Assembly: GCF_037975245.1 (NCBI RefSeq)
Contig: NC_092574.1
Coordinates: forward strand, 25,588,713-25,650,712
DNA: 62,000 nt
Direction: 5' to 3'
DNA from: Apostichopus japonicus
Lineage: Eukaryota > Echinodermata > Holothuroidea > Aspidochirotida > Stichopodidae
The translations under genes were made by a program, and so were the position numbers. This document shows, piece by piece, positions 12,160 to 24,047 of the stretch (within the stretch, counting starts at the first letter, position 1; each line of letters begins with the position of its first letter). The notes beneath the pieces were generated by a model that made no database searches, was not told the origin of the DNA, and was given only the letters and a program-made list of their open reading frames with translations.

Positions 12160-13150
12160 TTAATAAGATTTTGAGAAGGGCGTAGAAATTTTATTACAAA
12201 ATGTTATTGTAAATCGTTTATATAACATTTTGTACATATCATTTTAAAACATGGAAAAGTTTTAATAACATTTTCCTTACATTTTATTTTATAAAATATT
12301 GTCCACAAATTTTGTAAAAATGTTCTGAAAACGTTTAGAGGAAGGCATTAAAAAAAACTTTAAAATTGAAAATATGTAGCAATTTCAATTCAACACAGCT
12401 ACCTAAAGGCGATAGCCTTTCATTTGATCAAAATATCGCTGATTTTGTTCAGAATGTCATAACATTATTACAACATCATTAAAATGTTGTCACCGTAAAC
12501 TTTTTTCCGGTGTACTAAAACTGTAATTAAAATAACATTACAACGTTTTATAGAATCTTGTATAATACAGAATGAGAACATTCTGAAAACATCGTCAAAT
12601 GTCTTCTTTAAACTAAAAACATTTTCGATGCTATTAACATATTTTCAGCAAAACATTATGCCTAATGTTGTTAAAAAAAAAATTTTTAATTTTATTAAAA
12701 AAAAAAGAAGATATGTCATTTGAAGAAACTACTAAATAAAGAGTTACCTGTTGTTTGGTGTGTGTTTGGAACTTTAGAACAGTTCCAGTACCCTATTTAA
12801 AATCCTATCAGGTACATGAAGCCCATGACGAAGTATATCGTTTGTAAAATATCGCTATAACGTATATGTTACGACTAAAAACGCTTTAGTGATGTTAGTA
12901 AAATGTTTTTGAGGAAACGTTTTTATTTGATGTTATTAGAATGTTGAAGAAGGTACATGTTTTGTAGAAAATTATCAAATTTAGCTATACCATTATGTAA
13001 AGCCATTAAGAGGAACTTAATCCAAATACCAGTATCGCAGTTGATATCTTAAACCGCAAATGGTGCTCAACGAAAGTACTAATGTTGTGAAAATATTTTT
13101 ATAATGTTATTATAACATTTTTAAAAACATATTCACTGGATGGTGTAAAA
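12160..13150. repeat. AACATTTT/AACGTTTT-rich degenerate repeat block
   Basis: About 1 kb is rich in scattered AACATTTT, AACGTT and ATGTTATAACATT words, often in both orientations. It resembles the clearer 168-bp tandem repeat at 17010-17540 and probably belongs to the same family in a more diverged state. No coding signal is seen. Confidence 0.45.
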
Positions 13151-13246
13151 AGGTTATTCAATACAGTATACTCGCGTAGTAATTCGAATATAAACACGTA
13201 TTAATATGAATACATATGAGGATTAATTTAAATACATTTGAGGATT

Positions 13247-13340
13247 AATTCGAATATATACGCGTATTAAGTGTGGGTGAATTCTATATAAGACATGCCA
13301 GTTATTGTCTGAGTTAATAAGCGTATATATTCGAATTAAT
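13247..13340. repeat. Inverted repeat (TTCGAATATATACGCGTATTAA arms, split description)
   Basis: An arm at 13247-13270 reading TTCGAATATA then TACGCGTATTAA is followed about 45 bases later by its near-perfect reverse complement (13313-13334, with one mismatch). Further copies of the AATACGCGTAT and GGATTAATT words lie on both sides (13195-13375). The transcript or single strand could form a long hairpin. Confidence 0.6.
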
Positions 13341-14423
13341 ACGCGTATAAATTCCTATTAATACGAGGATATATTATGCAATGTTTGTCCCATATCGCTT
13401 GCCATATACGTTTGTATACATGCGCATGCGTATACCATCATAAGTCCGGCTTTCAAAATTCATTTCTACATAGTTGTCTATGTCAACGGCTACGGGGAAT
13501 ACATGAAGCAACCGTAAAAAGAAAGTTTCAAAAAAAGGTTTCGGATGTGGATGATGATAGCCTAGGCCTGTATCCTAAATCTGAATTAAATCGAAGTTTA
13601 GCCCAAGCCTTGGACTAAGATGTAGCCTATAGTATAGGCCTGGGCAGCCCACCCCTGTAAATTATAAACGATCACCCATGCAGGCCTATGACAATGTTCG
13701 GGGAAAAAACATTCGCAGTTGCATAAATGTGGCACTAGCCTAATGCCTTAAATGAAACTAGGCCTTTCTTGTATTATTTGGACCATCTGTTTTAAAGCTA
13801 TACTAAATCATTTGTAGTTCTAGAGTAGGTAGCCATGCGACAATATTTTTGTTTCTGAAATGTAACTAATCAATTTTGGTATTTTTTGTGAGAAAAAAAA
13901 AATATGCAATTTTAAGTGAGAAATTGCTCCTAAACTATTGCTTCAGGATACTTAATTCTTTAAGAGGTTATTATGTCCAGTGCAAACAATACAAAATAAT
14001 GATTACAATGCTTCCTGTAAATTATCTGTTTGCAAGTTGTACAGCCCTATAGTTGCTATTTTGTTCTGCGATTCAGCATTAGGAAAGGTTTTTGATGCCT
14101 TTTTTTTACAACAAAACCATGTGAGAACTGTGAGGGTCTCTTACTTTAACTATAAACATACAGTTTGTACAACTCACCAAATTTTAGGTTTTTAACTTTT
14201 CTTAATATTAAATAATGAAGTTGTAAAGTTGCTATGTACAAAACGAGGTCATCTTTGACAGCTAATATCTCAAAAGTGTCATGTTGAAAAAAATCTGATT
14301 ATTTGTTTTATACTAGATTTACCATCCCGTGTGTACAACAAATTTTAGGAGGGTGTTTTTTATTATATTTTTAAAATATGATCCCTGCCTTCGTTATTCC
14401 TTTAATATTTGTTCAATTAAATC

Positions 14424-14680
14424 AGTTGAAAAGTGCAGTATTTTTATGCTGGCATTATGTCACTTAAAAATCAATTGATAAGTGAAGTATTTTTATGCTA
14501 GCATTATATTGAGACACTCGTTTTACTTGATTTCCGATATTTATGGCATAAGCACGCAGATTTTAATGGTTTACTTGAATCAGTTGACTAGTGCCGTATT
14601 TTTATGCTGGCATTATGTCTAGACACTCGTCTAGGCACTCGTTTTACTTGATTTCCGACAATTCACAGCATAAACATAGC
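14424..14680 (+). repeat. Partial tandem duplication (GTATTTTTATGCTGGCATTAT)
   Basis: Three copies of a block around GTATTTTTATGC(T/A)GGCATT start near 14439, 14485 and 14597. The last two continue into a shared GACACTCGTTTTACTTGATT segment. The spacing is uneven (46 and 112 bases), so this is a local duplication rather than an array. Confidence 0.6.
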
Positions 14681-15867
14681 CTGTAACATTATCATACACA
14701 CTTTGGTTGTATACCGTACAACAGTGTGCATTGTATGTCGTCCAGGCCTGCCTATATTGTAACTAGTCTACGGACAAATTTCTCGCTTCGTAATTTAACA
14801 GTCATTTTGTTATTGTATATTAATTAAAACTTTCATCATTAAATGCTTATGTACACATTATAGGCATACCACTACACGCTTCCCTTACGCACAAAGCAGC
14901 GTATTGTCAGGGTACATTCAGCCGATTCACACAGAGATTACAGTAACTACTGTAAATCTAAAGTTTTGTACCACAGTAAATACTGGATCGTGCTGACAGA
15001 TCTGATAAATCGGTAGCATGTGCTATTAAGTTTACAGTAAGAACTAAGGATATTTGTAATTCCAACAAATCCCAAACAACTGGATTTGTTGGAATTACAG
15101 TATTGTGTGTTCCTGTAGAGGTGTTTAAACGTGCAGGTTTTCATGGAGGACATCAGCCTAGACGCAAGTTTTACTGAGCCGACGCAAACATTGTTGAGAT
15201 TTTGCGTCCCGTGGACGCGAGTTCTAAAATCCCAGTAACAATATTGCTTATACCATATAGCAACGTCTAGAATTGTTATTGGTACACAATGTAATTTCAA
15301 GGTTGCATATAAGTCAAAATACAAAATAATACAGTGAGGTTTGCAGGGATGTCAAAGGTGAACTGTACTACCTGGGTGGTGTGATAAAACATGAGCATCT
15401 ACGTGATGAATAACACTTTTGAATGAATAACACTCTTCTTTAGGGTGTTGGGGTGGGGGAGGGGAGGGGGTTCCTTTGTACACTTTGACTAGTATTAAGT
15501 TTTGAACAATTAAAGACACATATTTTAGGTTGAAAATCTTCATAGCTTATTTTCCATTGTTGAAATATAACATGTTCAAACATGGAAGAACCCTTTTGAT
15601 GTTGGTGGAGGTCAGAAATCATCTAGGGTCACCACAGGTCGAAGTGTGTACATATTGTTAACACCGTATCGCAGGAAGGGTAACATTGACAAGTCTCGCC
15701 AGATCTCGTACTTGGCATATAGTGTACCATGTTAATTGGAAGGACACCCTATTGATGTTGGTGGAGGGTAAAGATCATCTAGGGTCAACAGAGATCAAAT
15801 GCATTTTGCATTGTGGATATTGAAGTTGAAAGGGTAATATTTGGTTAAAAGAGTTCCAAACAACGAG

Positions 15868-16540
15868 TTTAATGAATCTGGAGAAACTATCACACAGTAA
15901 ATACGCGCGTACGCGCGTACCATGTATGGAGGGTCATGTGATGTGTTCCAGGGTGGTACTAATATACTACTCTCCCTATTACGCATGATGATTTCACCCA
16001 ACTAGTACGTAAATGTGTTTGCGTGCTTAGAGCAGCAGACGACACCCGTTACCTAGCAATAACCGTGCCTGTAGCCTAACGTGATAGCTATATTCCCGTC
16101 GAGCAGCATTAGGCTCTGTTCCATGGAGAATTCCGTGGTTGCACTGAACTAAACATTTCCCCACATTTCCCATTTCTACATTCACTTAGAGCAAGTAGTA
16201 ATAACGTTAGGCCATATGAGACAAAGCTTGCCCCTGGAGCTGTATTAATAAGTAAGATCTATTATGTAGAAGGCCTGCCTTCATTCAAGAGAATAAGGTT
16301 GAACGTTAGCATATTAGCACTATTTCGTAGGCCTGAAGTACCAGTACCTCCTTATGCCGTTAGTTCCCATGTCCGATCCGTCTTGGTGCAAATCTTTCAC
16401 GAAGTCACTAACACTATTCTCGAACTGCTACAGAGAAATATCAGTTTGGTACCACCCTGGAACACATCACATGACCCTCCATACATGGTACGAGCGCACC
16501 CAATTGACATGAATCCTCCAGATTCATTTACCTCAATGGT
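15868..16540. repeat. Fold-back inverted repeat with 43-bp perfect arms
   Basis: Bases 15917-15959 and 16449-16491 are exact reverse complements over 43 bases (core GGAGGGTCATGTGATG). The similarity continues outward to a second match, AATGAATCTGGAG at 15871 against its complement ending near 16530. About 490 bases of unrelated sequence separate the arms. No flanking target duplication was identified. It may be a fold-back transposon or an inverted duplication. Confidence 0.7.
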
Positions 16541-17009
16541 TCCAAAGGTGTGAAGGACTAAAACATGGTATCGCAAGAAATGCTAAAATTTGACAAATAT
16601 TCCAAAGCAAATGAAAAATAAATTGACAGATTTCATACATGCATGGGGTTTTGAACGCTCCATATTAAGTAGACCCCTTTTGTCTTTTGCATAGGTCAAA
16701 GATCATCTGTGATCAAGAGAATGTGTGTCCCACTTTCACTGTTTCAGTTGCATGACCAGTACTTAAGTACTGTGTCATAGTATGAAGAAAGCCTTACAAA
16801 TATGGCTTTCTCTGATTATGTCATGATTTGTGCTTTATTACAATAAATTGACAGTACAGAAAGCATTTGAGTATTATTAACTTTTTGTCTGACAGTGTTG
16901 GAAGCACCAGACAGTGCCAACCATTCTGAATCTCATGTTTCATTACATTCGAAACTCGAATAACCCGTCTAAAGCACTCGCAGTAGTTTTCGAAATGCTT
17001 TTAGATGTC

Positions 17010-17540
17010 ATGACATTTTCTATAACGTTATAACATTTGTTAAAACATTACTATAACATCTTTACAAACTGTTCTGAAACACTTTAAAAACATTGTGCTG
17101 ACATCGAAATAATGTTATATAAAACGTCGTAAAAATGTTAACATACTATTCTAGCGACTCAACATTTAACGTTTTCATAACATTATTTTATAACGTTGTC
17201 ATAAGATTTGTCAAAATTTTATGATGTCTTTACAACATTTATGCATTATTTTAAAAACGTTGTGCTGACAACGAAATAACGTTGCATAAAACGTTGTGAA
17301 AACTTTATCCTGCTTTTCTAGCGACTCAACATTTAATGTATTTATAACGTCATTTTATAACGTTATGATAACATTTGTCAAAATGTTATTATAACGTCTT
17401 TACAACATTTTCTGCAACGTCTTAAACGTTGTGCTGACATCGAAATAATGTTATATAAAACATTGTGAAAACGTTATCCTGATATTCAAGCGACTCAACA
17501 TTTAAAGATTTAATAACGATATTTATAACGTTATGGGGGT
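17010..17540 (+). repeat. 168-bp tandem repeat, about 3 copies
   Basis: The marker GTGCTGACATCGAAATAA occurs at 17095, 17262 and 17431 with few changes, giving a period of 167-169 bases. Each unit also contains AGCGACTCAACATTTAA and several AACGTT/AACATT words. The array ends just before a short G-run at 17532. Confidence 0.75.
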
Positions 17541-17832
17541 GGGGTATGGGTCCCTCAGGGATACACAATAACCAAATCATCCATTGAAAGATATGATATA
17601 CTAAAATCATATAACCTGTTACGTCAGTCCATCTACATCTTCACAGAAATTATGAATAAAGTTTATAAAAATTTGAATATATATAACGAAACAATACAAA
17701 ATTATATTATGTTTAATGAAGAGCAAAAAACGTTAATGGATTACACGGTCAACAAGTTCATTACCATAATAGTAGTTGGAAAACAAACGCCGATTTAATT
17801 AATTAAGATATCTCCACAGAGTCGTATCTTAC

Positions 17833-17925
17833 CTTTGCTCCTTTCTCAAGAAGACGCTGAGAGACTGCTTTGCCAATCCCGTCAGCTCCACCTGTAACCA
17901 AGGCTACCTTATTCTCAATCTTCAT
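17833..17925 (-). CDS. Duplicate SDR first exon without its own downstream exons (alternative first exon or relic)
   Basis: ATG at 17925 opens 31 codons ending ...LLEKGAK with the same donor as the complete gene. TGGADGIG is intact and there are no stops. Homology to the complete copy covers about 17640-18050: part of intron 1 (atgaataaagtttata), the exon and the 5' flank. It stops before where exon 2 would lie. No SDR exons 2-7 are seen between 7.9 and 17.8 kb. The next acceptor in the right phase is exon 2 at 7478, so this could be a distant alternative first exon of the complete gene. Otherwise it is a truncated duplicate. Confidence 0.6.
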
Positions 17926-18692
17926 CTTGTGTTTGCTGTGTTCACTACCGTTTAACGCTGTATCCGATATGCTGTACCGTAGCCTGTTTAAGTTATGATC
18001 ACTCGGATCATTTCAGCTTGCTACGTATTTACATAGTCCCATTCTCTAATACAAGGACTAAGCTTTGCTACAATCTACCAGCAAAAATCTTAGCTAAATA
18101 TATCTCCGAATAAGTTGGGCGAAGCGAAAGAAGTGGATGTGGTAGGTAATTCACGTGACCAAGTATACGTAACTAAATCATTCTTACCGGAAGGGCTTTA
18201 GTCAATCCTACTATACTCCATGTTTAGCAGCAGTGTGTAGGCTACGGAAGCAGCTGGCGTTATTATCACACCGGAAAAGAAAAGTCAATTATAGGAAAAC
18301 ATGTATATATTTTGACGCAATCAGGCCGAATATGTTTCTGGTGGGGGAGGGTTGGGTAGGGTGGGTGGGGTGGAGGTGGAGGTGGCAGGACAAATCTGTA
18401 ATCTCACCACCACATCTGACAGAGTAAGAGTTACATTCTTGTGTTCGGAAATTTATGCCTTCCCCGATAACCTTCATCAATGACCGAATACCCCAACTCT
18501 AATATGGATCAATTTCTTAACTATACTGCAACTCTAATATCGATCAAATTCTTAACTACCCGACATTTCGGTTGCCGTTCGGTTACGATAGTTGTTTATA
18601 CGTCCTGCAAACACTGGCGGATCCAGGGCCTTTGTTTGGGAGGGGCCAAAGTGGAATTAGAGTGACATGGGGAAGGGGTCTAAGGTGAGGGG

Positions 18693-19804
18693 CAGGCGCG
18701 GCGGAACGGAAAAATTATTGGGGTGCTAATGTGTGGACACTATCTAAGCGGAGCGCCACCATCGGTTGGCGCGGAGCGTACCAAAAAATTTTGAGTTTTA
18801 TCAAACCCCCAGATGGCCGGAAACGGCACTTCCCAAGTGTTTTATGCTTCGAATACCTACCCCTAGAATATGGGTCTCAAGCCTGCAATTTCTCAGATTG
18901 CACGAAAGTCTGTAAAAACATTGTAATTTGTATATTCGATGGTGTTTTAATAAGAGAGTAGCTATTACTTGAAGTGTACTCGCAAAGACGTTTTTGAGTG
19001 TAGTAAGGGCAGTGGCGGAGCTAGGGGTATTGGTCAGGGGGGGCAAGAATAGTCTGTAGGGGCGCTTTCGACACTATCAGAGCCAATATACGGCTCTGGA
19101 CACTATCTAAGCGGAGCGCCACCACAGGTTGGCGCGGAGCGGTCAGAAAATTTTTGAGTAAAGATACTCCCTAGATTGCAGGAAATCACCCTTTCGGGCC
19201 TTACTAATTTGCAGATAAACGGAGAATAAATAGGTGTCGTCGCCATTTTGTCGGAAAATTACACCAACAGAATATGACAAATGTCAATAGGTATATGAGA
19301 GCGCAATAAAATAGTCAATAATCGCGAATAAGTAAAAAAGTAGTGAAAAGCTGAAAAGGGCGTCAGCAGTCCATTTGAGTCCGTCGGGGGGGGGGGCATC
19401 CGCCCCTGACTGTATATATGGACGCTCCGCCACTAAGTAAGGGGATGTTGGAGAACTGGCTGAAATGAGGCAAGTCATCGGCCTAAGACGAAGTTGTGTT
19501 ACGCTTACCGGTACTCACACTAACTTCTTCCACTTTTCACGGGGCGTGAAGACGCGGTTGGGGTGACAATGTGGTCTATAGCCAGGGGACGGGCCGAGGG
19601 TCCCCCAGCAATTACTAAAATTATTACACCTATATAGTATACGTGTGCATCGGACAGATCGACAAGTATGCATTGAAAAATGGACAGATGCACGTTTCGG
19701 AACCTTGGTAAATATTGGGGGGGGGGGCTTATCATGCATTTGCCCCATTTTTCATTGGGGGCTGAGCCCCCCAAGCCCCCCCCCCCCCGGTTCCGCCGCC
19801 ACTG
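18693..19804. mobile_element. Second-layer hAT-like insertion
   Basis: The ends are CAGGCGCGGCGGAAC on the left and GTTCCGCCGCCACTG on the right (13 of 15 match when inverted). The flanks are GTGAGGGG (18685-18692) and GGGAGGGG (19805-19812), a 7-of-8 target duplication. It carries one hairpin box (18736-18780) and itself contains the element at 19010-19435. Confidence 0.6.
19010..19435. mobile_element. Innermost 426-bp hAT-like MITE
   Basis: The termini are CAGTGGCGGAGC and GCTCCGCCACTA, inverted with one terminal mismatch. They are flanked by a perfect 8-bp duplication AGTAAGGG (19002-19009 and 19436-19443). It contains a copy of the GCGCCACC...GGTTGGCGC box (19098-19141). There is no coding capacity. 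Confidence 0.75.
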
Positions 19805-20735
19805 GGGAGGGGGTGCCCTCCTCCCCTTTGGAAAATTTTCTATTGCTGAATGCCCTCAGATGCAATTTGGTGCGACAAAAGTGTACAATGGTGATGTTAC
19901 TTTACTTCTAAAGAAATGTTTCCCAGGTGTAATTTTCTAAAATATTTATGAAACAAAGTTGGGATCATCTTTCTCAAGAAATTTTATTTCTCATAGGTTA
20001 TAAATTTCTTACAACCAGCCTGTAACTGCAAAATGGTGTTAAACTGTAAATCCTCATGCTCATACATTTACATAGCTCCCAACTCTTGAGAAGGCAAATG
20101 CTGGTCCATGACACGAATCGCTTTCCTGGGGGAGGGGTATAAGGGGAGGGGGTGTCCCCCTCCCCTTTTGATTTTTTTTGGAATCCTGGTGATGCCTACA
20201 TGTAAAATGGTGGCCCTTAGAAAGGCTTTTGTCACCCAAAATTTTCTGAGAAATATGCATTTTTTTGTGTGTAACATCAATAAATTGAATAGTAGGTGAT
20301 AATTCATTCTTTCCCGTGGCATGAAAATGTTCGCTGGCTAATTTGAGGTTCAAATGATGCTGTAAAGGAGGTTTATACTCTGTTATGCTAAATGCTAAAG
20401 AAATGATGGTTGCTAAGTCAAAATTTGATGCAATTTTTTTTTTATGTATACTTGACAATTACAATGCGGTTTTTTCGGACGCTTGTACGGGTCAGCGGGT
20501 TTGGGTGTTAGAATGCGGGTCTAATTCCCGCGAATTGCGGGTCAGTTGGGAGCTCTGCATTTAATTTTAAACCAGAAAACGAAAAGGTTTAGACTAGTCT
20601 ACCACTGCTATTCCTCTCGCTTTTTTTAATTTCCAATCATATGATTTAGCGGATGTTCGGAAACACTTTTTGGCTCACCTTTGGGGGGGCCATGGCCCCC
20701 CTTGGCCCCCCCTTGGATCCGCCAGTGCCTGCAAA

Positions 20736-22013
20736 CGATCTCGGAAAAATAACAAAAACAATAATTTCACAAATACATCGACTCCGGGTCAACTATTAAA
20801 CATTTGGTAGGCATTTTTTGACATGTGCTCGTGTTATTGAACATACATATATTTTAGTGGATTTTATTTAGGGTTTTTTTTTCAAATTTTTCAAGCATGT
20901 TGTCACAAAATGCTTGAAAAACTAATTAAAATCCAGTCTAAAACATATATTTTTGCCTATTTTTATTTACGTTTTTAACTTTCCTCAGTTTAATCAAGTG
21001 TTGCTTCTGGAAATTACTTTTGGGTCCTTTTTTAAAGTATTATTGTAACCTACAAAATTAAGAAATATAGCACCAGTTTGCATCTAGGCATTCTTTAACT
21101 TCCAAAAAATCTCAATGGGGAGGGGGACCTCCCTCCCCTTACACCCCTCCCCCAGGACGGCGATCACTAGTAAGTAACATATCAATGAATAATGGGCCGG
21201 TATAGGTGAAAAATGCCCGGGCCGGTTTTAAGACCCAGCCCGCCCCTGGGTGAAGGCATGGAGGAATATGTACCATATTATTACTTTTCAATATTGGCAC
21301 TCAGAGATTCTTCTTATAAGTGTTTTAAATTTTGTATTGCAGCTTTTGACTGAACTGTGGTGTCTGTTACTCTTTGGAAGGAATATAGGCAAGTTGTGCC
21401 ATCAACTTGTAAAATGGTGATGTGTACATTCATGCAGTAACATCCTACATGATTTCAAATTTGGAGGCTGAGGGCGGGGGCAAATTCTGGATTGATTTAA
21501 GTAAGGGACATGAACGTTTGCACCAATGACGGATGAAAAATGTGACCAATCTTGGCATTATTTCTGGTATGGAGAGGGAAAGAGGGGGGGTAGGGGGTTA
21601 GGAAGCAATACTGCATATAAAACAACACACACAAGCAGTGTAGAATAGTCTATATATTCTTGATGAAATATTTATACCAACTGTGAACATCTTTTCGATT
21701 TGAATCATTAAAAACAGCAGTTACAATATTAACTAATCTTGTTTTACATCACACACTTGCTTTATATATATGGTGTAGTATACAATGTCATACTAGACAA
21801 CACTTAAAATACGAAAACTCAAGAATCTTACATAGTGAAAAATCTCATCATGTTGAAACAACACTCAAATTTCATCATGTTGGGTTTTTGAGTTTTCCAT
21901 TACACAGTTTTTGAATTTCTATTGAGAATGAAATTCAAGCAATCTACCAAATGGTCAAAGCTATCCAAAAATACTGAGTATCAGATACACACAGATTAAT
22001 ACTTACATCTCCA
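20736..22013. other. Unassigned AT-rich intergenic DNA
   Basis: No coding exon was recognised. A G/C-run boundary at 21113-21158 (gggagggggacctccctcccc) resembles one at 20128-20166 and may be an end of the same repeat family. Nothing else is supported. Confidence 0.4.
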
Positions 22014-22370
22014 CAAATTGATTAATCTACTGATCCTAATTGATTAATCTACTGATACTGAGGTAAAGCAGGATAAATTCCCTTGTTCCCATTCTCTGCC
22101 AATCCTGTAAATATATCTCCTCAAATTGATTAATCTACTGATACTGAGGTAAGGCGGGATAAATCCCCTTGTTCCCATTCTCTGCTAATCCTGTACATAT
22201 ATCTCCTCAAACTGATTAATCTACTGATACTGAGGTAAGGCGGGATAAATCCCCTTGTTCCAATTCACTGCTAATCTTGTACATATATCTCCTCAAATTG
22301 ATTAATCTACTGATACTGAGGTAAGGCAGGATAAATCCCCTTGTTCCCATTCTCTGTTAACACTGTATAA
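22014..22370 (+). repeat. 86-bp tandem repeat, 4 copies
   Basis: The marker AATTGATTAATCTACTGAT recurs at 22038, 22124, 22210 and 22296, exactly 86 bases apart. Each unit continues with ACTGAGGTAAGGCGGGATAA and ends in a CCTGTACATATATCTCCTCA-like stretch. It lies about 1.7 kb beyond the stop codon of the FAXDC2-like gene. Confidence 0.85.
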
Positions 22371-24047
22371 ACATGTTCAGCTCCCCTAACATTTCAGCAA
22401 ATGATTTGCAAATAACAGATGATGACTAGCATTTAAATAACAATTAAATTATTACAAAAAATTCCACACAATTATTGCATGCTAGTTAAACATGACCTTG
22501 TCACATGTGTTCACATACTATGTCACTTGAATGCTGCTTGAAAAGTTAGACATGGCCTTGTAAATTTGGGAAATAATGAGCAATCAAAAGCTATCGGAAT
22601 CTCCTGCTCGATTTTAGAATGGCAAGTTTATAGATCACAGTTACAGCAAGTTATAAGGAAAAGAAGCAGTTTTTTCAAATTGAAGCAATACATTACACCT
22701 ATAAGTAGACCCTGTATGCCTCCTAGAATGATGAAGTAACATTTGAATAAAGAAGATTTTGGTGGGAAAGTGAATTTTGTAGAAAGAAAAAAATCCATAT
22801 AAGGGATGGAATGAGACAAAATCACAACGCCTGTATGTGACAGACTATTCAGAAAAATGGGGTTGTATGCTGTGGGTGCAGGGTTGTCTTTCCTGTTTAT
22901 ATACTCTTTTATATTTTGAGAAATCAACTCTTTATAGTTTCAGGCACTGGATCAACCCTCTGCCAAGTAGACTGAAAACATGCCAGCACAAAAGCAAGTC
23001 ATACTTTCACATGACTGCGCCAAGGGAATAGAAAACCAGTGGAATAAATATCGAGGTAAGCAATTCACTGATCTGAACTCAACAGTATATTTCTAACTAT
23101 ATCTTGTTTAGATTTCAGCGACGCTAACTGTTATTATTGACACCAAACGCTACAGGACTGCATGACTTCATGAAACCAGTGGGAAGAATATTCTGGGTCA
23201 TTTTATTGGAGTATAGTGACCATTTTCAACTACAGCAAATACCCAAACCAGCTTTATCGAGTGCCAAGGTGGTTCCTTATTGTTAGCTTCAAGACTGTCA
23301 TCAGTCTACTGTGGGTAGGCCAAGATTGACAAAGTTATCCACGGAGCCACAGAAATGAACCATCCATAAATATGTAGACAAAAATAAGGTGTGCCTAATG
23401 CACATGAAACATCATCAACATTGCCCCTCAACAAGCCAGACAGTAAAATTATGGTCACCCATACTCATCCTTCACTAATCCTTTTATCGATGTATTTAAT
23501 TTTCTAATTTTACCATTCCTCAATATCCAAACATTATTCTGATGGTCAGAGCCTTGAAATATAATACTTCTAAAATCTTCCACACATTTTTAGCATGTTA
23601 AAAGTTTTGGTTTATAATGGATGACCTTTAACCCCTCCCTCACTTGGCCTTTCTCATCAAGTATAGACAGTATGTACGGACACAGAAGTTAACAGAAACC
23701 ATTTGTGCACTTCATCCTCATACAGAAATCTGAGAGAGATTAGAACATTTCGTTTATGCAAATTATAACAAATGATAGGAAGATATGGGAAAAAACTACT
23801 TATTGCATAAGGTGCAACGTTCTTACATCAATGCAAAATTTAAACAGAGAAATAAAACAGGTGTATCTGGTATTGTCAATTAAGTGCAAAACAGGAAATA
23901 AATAAATATTATCTACAATGAATAAATATTCAATAAATAAGAAAAGCTTAAACAACTAAAACAGAAAACAAAAAATTCACAACTTTAACAATTTTTTTTT
24001 TCCCTCTTAAACTTTGGCCTTAGCAGTATGACTTTGGTCTAAAGCAT
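22371..24047 (-). other. 3' flank and probable 3' UTR of the FAXDC2-like gene
   Basis: There is no open frame of note. The transcript end is not fixed: a minus-strand AATAAA lies near 23199, but it is far from the stop codon and may be chance. Confidence 0.3.

Larger units (their letters stand above)
18612..20727. mobile_element. hAT-like element, perfect 13-bp TIR and 8-bp TSD, outermost of a three-layer nest
   Basis: The left end is CACTGGCGGATCC at 18612 and the right end is its exact reverse complement at 20715-20727. Both are flanked by the perfect 8-bp direct repeat CCTGCAAA (18604-18611 and 20728-20735). An 8-bp duplication and a CA-starting inverted terminus are hAT hallmarks. No transposase frame remains. 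Another element, 18693-19804, occupies its left part. The right part has C/G-run boundaries at 20128-20166 and 20684-20712. Confidence 0.8.
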
